Assembly (NCBI RefSeq): GCF_910591885.1
Contig: NW_025963561.1
Coordinates: 744,001-808,000 of the forward strand
DNA: 64,000 bases
Source: Bombus terrestris
Lineage: Eukaryota > Arthropoda > Insecta > Hymenoptera > Apidae
Reading direction: 5' to 3'
Shown here: positions 1 through 9,959 of the stretch, one piece after another
How the letters are laid out: every line of letters begins with the position of its first letter
Position numbering within the stretch: position 1 is the first letter of the stretch
Translations under genes and position numbers: made by a program
Notes under the pieces: generated by a model
What the model was told of the DNA's origin: nothing
The model's input: the letters and a program-made list of their open reading frames with translations, nothing else
Database searches by the model: none

Positions 1-210
1 ATAACGTTTTACGTCATAACGTAATAGTATATAAAGTTATACGCCATATAGTGATGCAATATATCGTTATACGTCATATAGTGATACGATATAACGTTAT
101 AGGTCCTATAGTGATGGAATATAACGTTATACATTATAACGTAATAGTATATAACGTTATACGTCATAACGTAATAGTACATAACGTTATACGTCATAAC
201 GTAATAGTAT

Positions 211-270
211 ATAACGTTATACGTCATATAGTGGTGCAATATAACGGTATAGGCCTTATAGTGATGGAAT
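211..270 (+). repeat. Representative B-family monomer pair (B1-B2)
   Basis: Two consecutive B-family monomers. B1 (211-240) has the core acgtcatata and the tail gtggtgcaat. B2 (241-270) has the core aggccttata and the tail gtgatggaat. B monomers share the ataacgttat head with A but have a diverged second half that lacks the third ACGT. B2 occurs with several cores across the window (aggccttata, aggtcctata, aggtctcata, aggtcttata), and these work as position markers inside the higher-order repeats. B1 is most often followed directly by B2. Confidence 0.92.
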
Positions 271-360
271 ATAACGTTATACATTATAACGTAATAGTAT
301 ATAACGTTATACGTCATATAGTGGTGCAATATAACGGTATAGGCCTTATAGTGATGGAAT

Positions 361-480
361 ATAACGTTATACATTATAACGTAATAGTATATAACGTTAT
401 ACGTCATAACGTAATAGTATATAACGTTATACGTTATAACGTAATAGTATATAACGTTATACGTTATAACGTAATAGTAT
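361..480 (+). repeat. Representative run of A-family monomers
   Basis: Four consecutive A-family monomers show the three common central variants: acattataac (361-390), acgtcataac (391-420) and acgttataac (421-480, twice). All end gtaatagtat. The monomer carries the perfect 12-bp palindrome tataacgttata across the junction with its neighbour. The acgttataac variant also contains the perfect 14-bp palindrome tacgttataacgta. The acattataac form differs from acgttataac by one G-to-A change at a CpG, consistent with a transition that was then spread by amplification. The A family makes up somewhat more than half of the array by eye. Confidence 0.93.
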
Positions 481-681
481 ATAACGTTATACGTCATATA
501 GTGATGCAATATATCGTTATACGTCATATAGTGATGCGATATAACGTTATAACGTATAACCTAATAGTATATAACGTTATACGACATAACGTAATATAAT
601 GTAACGTTATAGGTTATAACGTAATAGTATATAACGTTATACGTCATATAGTGATGCAATATATCGTTATACGTCATATAG

Positions 682-693
682 TGCGGAGATTAA
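682..693 (+). repeat. Variant monomer with gcggagattaaac core (first of 12)
   Basis: A B-type monomer has its tail replaced by gtgcggagattaaac, or gtgaggagattaaac in some copies. Copies lie near 682, 7,464, 7,764, 13,084, 13,384, 43,487, 44,778, 47,925, 51,993, 54,052, 57,202 and 59,031. The cgg form is found at the left, at 43.5 kb and at 54.1 and 59.0 kb; the agg form lies at 44.8-57.2 kb. Like the purine-rich variant it is missing from the 14-43 kb HOR core, so it marks the flanking mosaic domains. Confidence 0.87.
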
Positions 694-759
694 ACGTGAT
701 AGGTCCTATAGTGAGGGAATATAACGTTATACATTATAACGTAATAGTATATAACGTTA

Positions 760-1290
760 TACGTCATAACGTAATAGTATATAACGTTATGCATCATATA
801 GTAATGCAACATAACGCTAAACGTTATAACGTAATAGTATAAAATATCGTACGTCATATAGTGATGCGTATAACGTTATACGTAATAACGTAATAGTATA
901 TAACGTTTTACGTCATAACGTAATAGTATATAACGTTCTACGTCATATAGTGGTGCAATGTAACGTTATAGGTCCTATAGTGATGGAATATAACGTTATA
1001 CATTATAACGTAGTAGTATATAACGTTATGCATCATATAGTAATGCAACATAACGCTAAACGTTATAACGCAATAGTATAAAACATCGTACGTCATATAG
1101 TGATGCGATATAACGTCATACGTAATAACGTAATAGTATATAACGTTTTACGTCATAACGTAATCGTATATAACGTTGTACGTCATATAGTGGTGCAATA
1201 TAACGTTATAGGTCCTATAGTGATGGAATATAACGTTATACATTATAACGTAATAGTATATAACGTTATACGTTATAACATAATAGTATA
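760..1290 (+). repeat. Duplicated segment, paralogue at 4,152-4,680 (offset 3,392 bp)
   Basis: About 530 bp recurs at 4,152-4,680. Both copies contain the same rare 29-bp monomer (841-869 and 4,233-4,261), in which aaaatatcg is followed by a gatgcg tail missing one base before the next ataacg. The shared deletion shows common descent rather than chance similarity. The part from 1,100 also matches 5,243-5,510 at offset 4,143 bp. Confidence 0.82.
1020..1109 (+). repeat. Diagnostic three-monomer block (gcatcat / cgctaaacg / aaaacatcg)
   Basis: Three consecutive diverged monomers form a recurring block: one with a gcatcatata core and gtaatgcaac tail, one with ataacgctaaacg, and one beginning aaaacatcgtacg. 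The third interrupts the open frames because it carries an in-frame TAA. The block, or a close relative, precedes most higher-order repeat starts, for example just upstream of 3,833, 5,243, 8,609, 9,960, 14,244, 15,595, 18,988, 22,019, 24,330, 28,956, 32,259, 35,442, 45,886, 49,952 and 55,940. It is a useful landmark for phasing the HORs. No function is shown by the sequence. Confidence 0.88.
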
Positions 1291-1723
1291 TAACGTTATG
1301 CATCATATAGTAATGCAACATAACGCTAAACGTTATAACGTAATAGTATAAAACATCGTACGTCATATAGTGATGCGATATAATGTTATACGTAATAACG
1401 TAATAATATATAACGTTCTACGTCATAACGTAATAGTATATAACGTTGTACGTCATATAGTGGTGCAATATAACGTTATAGGTCCTATAGTGATGGAATA
1501 TAACGTTATACATAATAAAGTAATAGTATATAACGTTATACGTTATAACGTAATAGTATATAACGTTATACGTCATATAGTGATGCAATATAATGTTATA
1601 CCTCATATTGTGATGCGATATAATTTTATACGTTATAACATAATTGTATACAACGCGATACGTCATAACGTAATAGTATATAATGTTATACGTCATACAG
1701 TGATGCAATATATCGTTATACGA

Positions 1724-1739
1724 CCGAAAGAGAGGCAAT
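1724..1739 (+). repeat. Purine-rich variant monomer (first of 12)
   Basis: The 16-bp string ccgaaagagaggcaat replaces the usual second half of a monomer and is the most diverged monomer type in the window. Copies lie at 1,724, 8,117, 13,737, 39,992, 40,472, 42,670, 48,668, 52,736, 54,404, 57,644, 58,183 and 59,504. None was seen between about 13.8 and 39.9 kb. It is always preceded by a tatcgttata head and followed by aaaacgttatacg. The offsets 8,117 to 13,737 (5,620), 48,668 to 52,736 (4,068) and 54,404 to 59,504 (5,100) match the segmental duplications. Confidence 0.9.
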
Positions 1740-1969
1740 AAAACGTTATACGTCATATAGTGATGCGATATAACGTTATACGTCATAACGTAATAGTATA
1801 TAACGTTATACGTAATAACGCAATAGTATACAACGCTATACGTCATATAGTGGTGCACTATAACGTTATAGGTCCTACAGTGATGGGATATTACGTTATA
1901 CGTCATATAGTGGTGCATTATAACGTTAAACGTTATAACGTAATACTATAAAACATCGTACGTCATATA

Positions 1970-2380
1970 GTGATGCGATATAACGTTAAACGTAATAACG
2001 TAATGGTATATAACGCTATACGTCATATAGTGGTGCACTATAGCGTTATAGGTCCTACAGTGATGGAATGTAACGTTATACATTATAACGTAATAGTATA
2101 TAACGTTATACGCCATATAGTGATGCAATATATCGTTATACGTCATATATTGATGCGATATAACGTTATAGGTCCTATAGTGATGGAATATAACGTTATA
2201 GTATATAACGTAATAGTACATAACGTTATACGTCATAACGTAATAGTATATAGCGTTATACGTCATATAGTGTTGCAATATCACGTTAAAGGCCTTATAG
2301 TGATGGAATATAACGTTATACATTATAACGTAATAGTATATAACGTATACGTCATAACGTAATAGTATATAACGTTAGAC
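1970..2380 (+). repeat. Duplicated segment, paralogue at 6,084-6,494 (offset 4,114 bp)
   Basis: The copies share an unusual run: a monomer with ataacgttaaacgtaat and gtaatggtat, two B monomers with gcactataacg and aggtcctacag cores, and a 29-bp monomer at 2,340-2,368 that has lost one T (ataacgtatacg). The same one-base deletion is present near 6,454, so it predates the duplication. Similarity fades after about 2,380, where this copy has ataacgttagacg. Confidence 0.83.
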
Positions 2381-3268
2381 GTCATAACGTAATAGTATAT
2401 AACTTTATACGTCATATAGTGGTGCAATATAAAGTTATAGGCCTTATAGTGATGGAATATAACGTTATACATTATAACGTAATAGTATATATCGTTATAC
2501 GTCATAACGTAATAGTACATAACGTTATACGTCATAACGTAATAGTATATAACGTTATACGTCATACAGTGGTGCAATATAACGTTATAGGTCTTATAGT
2601 GATGGCATATAACGTTATACATTATAACGTAATAGTATATAACGTTTTACGTCATAACGTAATAGTATATAACGTTATACGCCATAACTTAATAGTATAT
2701 AACGTTATACGTCATAACGTAATAGTATATAACGTTAGACGTCATAACGTAATAGTATATAACTTTATACGTCATATAGTGGTGCAATATAACGTTATAG
2801 GTCTTATAGTGATGGCATATAACGTTATACATTATAACGTAATAGTATATAACGTTTTACGTCGTAACGTAATAGTATATAACGTTATACGTCATAACGT
2901 AATAGTATATAACGTTATAGGTCATATAGTGGTGCAATATAACGTTATAGGTCTCATAGTGATGGAATATAACGTTATACATTATGACGTAATAGTATAT
3001 AACGTTATACGTCATATAGTGGTGCAATATAACGTTATTGGTCCTATAGTGATGGAATATAACGTTATACATTATAACGTAATAGTATATAACGTTATAC
3101 GTCATAACGTAATAGTATATAACGTTATATGTCATATAGTGATGCAATATATCGTTATACGTCATATAGTGATGCGATATAACGTTATAGGTCCTATAGT
3201 GATGGAATATAACGTTATAGTATAAAACGTAATATTACATAATGTTATACGTCATAACGTAATAGTAT

Positions 3269-3418
3269 ATAACGTTATACGTCATATAGTGGTGCAATAT
3301 AACGTTATAGGCCTTATAGTGATGGAATATAACGTTATACATTATAACGTAATAGTATATAACGTTATACGTCATAACGTAATAGTACATAACGTTATAC
3401 GTCATAACGTAATAGTAT
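3269..3418 (+). repeat. Clear example of a 150-bp five-monomer composite
   Basis: The order is B1, B2, A (acattataac), A (acgtcataac, ending gtacat) and A (acgtcataac). The same order restarts at 3,419 and runs for four monomers. This B-B-A-A-A pentamer, or a B-B-A-A tetramer, is the intermediate level of organisation seen throughout the window, including the right-hand end. At about 3,540 the next composite is joined through an imperfect junction with two extra bases and an agcg for aacg change. Confidence 0.85.
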
Positions 3419-4151
3419 ATAACGTTATACGTCATATAGTGGTGCAATATAACGTTATAGGCCTTATAGTGATGGAATATAACGTTATACATTATAACGT
3501 AATAGTATATAACGTTATACGTCATAACGTAATAGTATATATAGCGTTATAGGCCTTATAGTGATGGAATATAACGTTATACATTATAACGTAATAGTAT
3601 ATAACATTATACGTCATAACGTAATAGTACATAACGTTATACGTAATAACGTAATAGTATATAACGTTATACGTCATATAGTGGTTGCAATATAACGTTA
3701 TAGGTCCTATAGTGGTTGCAATATAACGTTATACATTATAACGTAATAATATATAACGTTATGCATCATATAGTAATGCAACATAACGCTAAACGTTATA
3801 ACGTAATAGTATAAAACATCGTACGTCATATAGTGATGCGATATAACGTTATACGTAATAACGTAATAGTATATAACGTTATACGTCATATAGTGATGCG
3901 ATATAACGTTATACGTAATAACGTAATAGTATATAACGTTATACGCCATATTGTGATGCAATATATCGTTATACGTCCTATAGTTATGCAATACAACGTT
4001 ATACCTTATAACCTAACAATATATGGCGTTATACCTTATAACGTAATAGTATACAACGTTATACGTCATACAGTGGTGCAATATAACGTTATAGGCCTTA
4101 TAGTGATGGAATATAACGTTATACATTATAACGTAATAGTATATAACGTTA

Positions 4152-4680
4152 TACGTCATAACGTAATAGTATATAACGTTATGCATCATATAGTAATGCA
4201 ACATAACGCTAAACGTTATAACGTAATAGTATAAAATATCGTACGTCATATAGTGATGCGTATAACGTTATACGTAATAACGTAATAGAATATAACGTTT
4301 TACGTCATAACGTAATAGTATATAACGTTCTACGTCATATAGTGGTGCAATGTAACGTTATAGGTCCTATAGTGATGGAATATAACGTTATACATTATAA
4401 CGTAATAATATATAACGTTATGCATCATATAGTAATGCAACATAACGCTAAACGTTATAACGCAATAGTATAAAACATCGTACGTCATATAGTGATGCGA
4501 TATAACGTTATACGTAATAACGTAATAGTATATAACGTTTTACGTCATAACGTAATCGTATATAACGTTGTACGTCATATAGTGGTGCAATATAACGTTA
4601 TAGGTCCTATAGTGATGGAATATAACGTTATACATTATAACGTAATAGTATATAACGTTATACGTTATAACGTAATAGTA
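4152..4680 (+). repeat. Second copy of the 760-1,290 segment
   Basis: It aligns to 760-1,290 at a constant offset of 3,392 bp, including the shared 29-bp monomer at 4,233-4,261. Downstream of about 4,680 the two copies diverge: this one continues into a monomer with ataacgatatacgtaat. Confidence 0.82.
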
Positions 4681-6083
4681 TATAACGATATACGTAATAA
4701 CGTAATAGTATATAACGCTATACGTCATATAGTGGTGCACTATAACGTTATAGGTCCTACAGTTATGGAATATAACGTTATACGTCATATAGTGGTGCAA
4801 TATAACGTTAAACGTTATAACGTAATAGTATAAAACATCGCACGTCATATAGTGATAGGATATAACGTTATACGTAATAACGTAATAGTATATAACGTTA
4901 TACGTCATAACTTAATAGTATATAACGTTATACGTCATATAGTGGTGCAATATAACGTTTTAGGTCTCATAGTGATGGAATATAACGTTATACATTATAA
5001 CGTAATAGTATATAACGTTATACGCCATAACGTAATAGTATATAACGTTATACGTAATAACGTAATAGTATATAACGTTATACGTCATATAGTGGTTGCA
5101 ATATAACGTTATAGGTCCTATAGTGATGGAATATAACGTTATACATTATAACGTAATAATATATAACGTTATGCATCATATAGTAATGCAACATAACGCT
5201 AAACGTTATAACGCAATAGTATAAAACATCGTACGTCATATAGTGATGCGATATAACGTTATACGTAATAACGTAATAGTATATAACGTTTTACGTCATA
5301 ACGTAATAGTATATAACGTTGTACGTCATATAGATGTGCAATATAACGTTATAGGTCCTATAGTGATGGAATATAACGTTATACATTATAACGTAATAGT
5401 ATATAACGTTATACGTTATAACGTAATAGTATATAACGTTATGCATCATATAGTAATGCAACATAACGCTAAACGTTATAACGTAATAGTATAAAACATC
5501 GTACGTCATATAGTAATGCGATATAACGTTATACGTAATAACGTAATAGTATATAACGTTTTACGTCATAACGTAATAGTATATAACGTTATACGTAATA
5601 ACGTAATAGTATATAACGTTATAGGCCTTATAGTGATGGAATATAACGTTATACATTATAACGTAATAGTATATAACGATATACGCCATAACGTAATAGT
5701 ATATAACGTTATACGTAATAACGTAATAGTATATAACGTTATACGTCATATAGTGGTTGCAATATAACGTTATAGGTCCTATAGTGATGGAATATAACGT
5801 TATACATTATAACGTAATAGTATATAACGTTATGCATCATATAGTAATGCAACATAACGCTAAACGTTATAACGTAATAGTATAACACATCGTACGTCAT
5901 ATAGTGATGCGATATAACGTTATACGTAATAACGTAATAGTATATAACGTTTTACGTCATAACGTAATAGTATATAACGTTATACGTAATAACGTAATAG
6001 TATATAACGCTATACGTCATATAGTGGTGCACTATAACGTTATAGGTCCTACAGTGATGGAATATAACGTTATACGTCATATA

Positions 6084-6494
6084 GTGATGCGATATAACGT
6101 TAAACGTAATAACGTAATGGTATATAACGCTATACGTCATATAGTGGTGCACTATAACGTTATAGGTCCTACAGTGATGGAATATAACGTTATACATTAT
6201 AACGTAATAGTATATAACGTTATACGCCATATAGTGATGCAATATATCGTTATACGTCATATAGTGATGCGATATAACGTTATAGGTCCTATAGTGATGG
6301 AATATAACGTTATAGTATATAACGTAATAGTACATAACGTTATACGTCATAACGTAATAGTATATAACGTTATACGTCATATAGTGGTGCAATATCACGT
6401 TAAAGGCCTTATAGTGATGGAATACAACGTTATACATTATAACGTAATAGTATATAACGTATACGTCATAACGTAATAGTATATAACGTTATAC
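6084..6494 (+). repeat. Second copy of the 1,970-2,380 segment
   Basis: It aligns at an offset of 4,114 bp with several point differences, for example gtggtgcaatatcacg here against gtgttgcaatatcacg in the first copy. It carries the shared one-base deletion near 6,454. Confidence 0.83.
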
Positions 6495-7260
6495 GTCATA
6501 ACGTAATAGTATATAACGTTATACGTCATACAGTGGTGCAATATAACGTTATAGGTCTTATAGTGATGGCATATAACGTTATACATTATAACGTAATAGT
6601 ATATAACGTTTTACGTCATAACGTAATAGTATATAACGTTATACGTCATAACTTAATAGTATATAACATTATACGTTATAACGTAATAGTATATAACGTT
6701 AGACCTTATAACGTAATAGTATATAAAGTTATACGTCATATAGTTATGCAATATAACGTTATAGGTCTTATAGTGATGGCATATAACGTTATAGATTATA
6801 CCGTAATAGTATATAACGTTTTACGTCGTAACGTAATAGTATATAACGTTATACGACATAACGTAATAGTATATAACGTTACACGACATAACGTATTAGT
6901 ATATAACGTTATAGGTCCTATAGTGATGGAATATAACGTTATACGTGACAACGTAATAGTATATAACGTTATACGTCATATAGTGATGCAATATAATGTT
7001 ATAGGTCCTATAGTGATGGAATGTAACGTTATACATTATAACGTAATAGTATATAACGTTATACGTCATAACGTAATAGTATATAAAGTTATACGCCATA
7101 TAGTGATGCAATATATAGTTATACGTCATATAGTGATACGATATAACGTTATAGGTCCTATAGTGATGGAATATAACGTTATACATTATAACGTAATAGT
7201 ATATAACGTTATACGTCATAACGTAATAGTACATAACGTTATACGTCATAACGTAATAGT

Positions 7261-7860
7261 ATATAACGTTATACGTCATATAGTGGTGCAATATATCGTT
7301 ATACGTCATATAGTGATGCGATATAACGTTATAACGTATAACCTAATAATATATAACGTTATACGACATAACGTAATATAATGTAACGTTATAGGTTATA
7401 ACGTAATAGTATATAACGTTATACGTCATATAGTGATGCAATATATCGTTATACGTCATATAGTGCGGAGATTAAACGTTATAGGTCCTATAGTGAGGGA
7501 ATATAACGTTATACATTCTAACGAAATAGCATATAACGTTATACGTCATAACGTAATAGTATATAACGTTATACGTCATATAGTGATGCAATATATCGTT
7601 ATACGTCATATAGTGATGCGATATAACGTTATAACGTATAACCTAATAGTATATAACGTTATACGACATAACGTAATATAATGTAACGTTATAGGTTATA
7701 ACGTAATAGTATATAACGTTATACGTCATATAGTGATGCAATATATCGTTATACGTCATATAGTGCGGAGATTAAACGTGATAGGTCCTATAGTGAGGGA
7801 ATATAACGTTATACATTCTAACGAAATAGCATATAACGTTATACGTCATAACGTAATAGT
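7261..7860 (+). repeat. 300-bp tandem repeat, two copies
   Basis: Ten-monomer units repeat at a spacing of exactly 300 bp (for example the gcggagattaaac markers at 7,464 and 7,764). They include the variants ataacgttataacgtat, acctaatagtat and atgtaacgttatagg. The second unit breaks off at about 7,861, where a monomer with atatcaccttatac begins. The same structure is found at 12,881-13,480 in copy 2 of the 5.6-kb unit, with markers at 13,084 and 13,384. Confidence 0.86.
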
Positions 7861-8281
7861 ATATCACCTTATACATCATCTAGTGATGCAATATATCGTT
7901 AAACGTTAAAACGTAATAGTATAAAACATCGTACGTCATATAGTCATGCGATATAACGTTATACGTCATATAGTGATGCGATATAACGTTATACCTCATA
8001 TTGTGATGCGATATAACTTTATACGTTATAACATAATTGTATTCAACGCGATACGTCATAACGTAATAGTATATAACGTTATACGTCATATAGTGATGCA
8101 ATATATCGTTATACGACCGAAAGAGAGGCAATAAAACGTTATACGTCATATAGTGATGCGATATAACGTTATACGTCATAACGTAATAGTATATAACGCT
8201 ATACGTAATAACGTAATAGTATATAAAGCTATACGTCATATAGTGGTGCACTATAACGTTATAGGTCCTACAGTGATGGAA

Positions 8282-8296
8282 TATATGATGCATAAC
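8282..8296 (-). repeat. Strand-switched repeat fragment, copy 1
   Basis: The 15 bases tatatgatgcataac are the exact reverse complement of the satellite string gttatgcatcatata, which is common on the + strand. They sit between a B2 monomer (aggtcctacagtgatgga) and an irregular piece (acgcctcatatagtgg) that restores the normal orientation. The monomer register shifts by +6 modulo 30 across the site. The equivalent position in the second 5.6-kb copy carries a different, longer inverted piece at 13,905-13,939. These are the only orientation changes I found in the window. Confidence 0.85.
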
Positions 8297-8608
8297 ACGC
8301 CTCATATAGTGGTGCACTATAACGTTATAGGTCCTACAGTGATGGAATATAACGTTATACATTATAACGTAATAGTATATAACGTTATACGTCATAACGT
8401 AATAGTATATAACGTTATAGGCCTTATAGTGATGGCATATAACGTTATAGATTATAACGTAATAGTATATAACGTTATACATCATAACGTAATAGTATAT
8501 AACGTTATACGTCATAACGTAATAGTACATAACGTTATGCATCATATAGTAATGCAATATAACGCTAAACGTTATAACGTAATAGTATAAAACATCGTAC
8601 GTCATATA

Positions 8609-9959
8609 GTGTTGCGATATAACGTTATACGTAATAACGTAATAGTATATAACGTTTTACGTCATAACGTAATAGTATATAACGTTGTACGTCATATAGT
8701 GGTGCAATATAACGTTATAGGTCTCATAGTGATGGAATATAACGTTATACATTATAACGTAATAGTATATAACGTTATACGTCATAGCGTAATAGTATAT
8801 AACGTTATAGGTCATATGGTGGTGCAATATAACGTTATAGGTCTCATAGTGATGGAATATAACGTTATACATTATAACGTAATAGTATATAACGTTATAC
8901 GTCATATAGTGGTGCAATATAACGTTATAGGTCCTATAGTGATGGAATATAACGTTATACATTATAACGTAATTGTATGTAACGTTATACGTCATAACGT
9001 AATAGTATATAACGTTATACGTCATATAGTGATGCAATATAACGTTATAGGCCTTATTGTGATGGAATATAACGTTATACATTATAACGTAATAGTATAT
9101 AACGTTATACGTCATAACGTAATAGTATATAACGTTATAGGCCTTATAATGATGGAATATAACGTTATACATTATAACGTAATAGTATATAACGTTATAC
9201 GTCATAACGTAATAGTACATAACGTTATACGTCATAACGTAATAGTATATAACGTTATACGTCATAACGTAATAGTATATAACGTTATACGTCATATAGT
9301 GATGCAATATAACGTTATAGGCCTTATAGTGATGGAATATAACGTTATACATTATAACGTAATAGTATATAACGTTATACGTCATAACGTAATAGAATAT
9401 AACGTTATAGGCCTTATAGTGATGGAATATAACGTTATACATTATAACGTAATAGTATATAACATTATACGTCATAACGTAATAGTACATAACGTTATAC
9501 GTCATAACGTAATAGTATATAACGTTATACATTATAACGTAATAGTATATAACGTTTTACGTCATAACGTAATAGTATATAACGTTATACGTAATAACGT
9601 AATAGTATATAACGTTATACATCATATAGTGGTTGCAATATAACGTTATAGGTCCTATAGTGATGGAATGTAACGTTATACATTATAACGTAATAGTATA
9701 TAACGTTATGCATTATATAGTAATGCAACATAACGCTAAACGTTATAACGTAATAGTATAAAACATCGTACGTCATATAGTGATGCGATATAACGATATA
9801 GGCCTTATAGTGATGGAATATAACGTTATACATTATAACGTAATAGTATATAACGTTATACGTCATAACGTAATAGTACATAACGTTATGCATCATATAG
9901 TAATGCAATATAACGCTAAACGTTATAACGTAATAGTATAAAACATCGTACGTCATATA
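8609..9959 (+). repeat. 1,351-bp HOR segment, followed by a related segment at 9,960
   Basis: The start, marked by gtgttgcgatataacg after the aaaacatcg monomer, is repeated at 9,960, and monomer order matches for about 1 kb. The spacing of 1,351 is 45 monomers plus one base; the extra base is the single 31-bp monomer near 9,629. The counterpart in copy 2 of the 5.6-kb unit is 14,244-15,594. Confidence 0.85.
9709..9727. repeat. Hairpin in the gcattatata variant monomer
   Basis: The 7-bp arms tgcatta and taatgca flank a 5-base loop. This form of the diagnostic block (gcattatatag in place of gcatcatatag) recurs in many HOR units, near 11,180, 15,344, 16,817, 19,938, 23,088, 26,843, 30,147, 33,480 and 36,662. 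It may only reflect the generally palindromic nature of the repeat. Confidence 0.7.

Larger units (their letters stand above)
1..7080 (+). repeat. Left mosaic satellite domain
   Basis: This part lacks one dominant HOR and is a patchwork of related segments. The three-monomer diagnostic block recurs near 790, 1,020, 1,290, 3,760, 4,180, 4,420, 5,170, 5,450 and 5,830 at irregular spacing. Three long-offset duplications are visible (3,392, 4,114 and 4,143 bp, listed separately). The segment 1-600 also resembles about 7,080-7,690. Monomers here are more varied than in 15-38 kb, which is what unequal exchange without recent homogenisation would leave. No gene is seen. Confidence 0.8.

Noticed and set aside
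1724..1739. Purine-rich gaaagagagg string as a ribosome binding site or promoter element
   Set aside because: It is embedded in the repeat, is followed within a few bases by a stop-containing aataaaacg, and has no gene downstream. It behaves as a variant monomer that is duplicated along with its surroundings.
9709..9727. Hairpin as a transcription terminator
   Set aside because: The arms are 7 bp and AT-rich with no downstream U-run or adjoining gene. Similar dyads occur in nearly every monomer.
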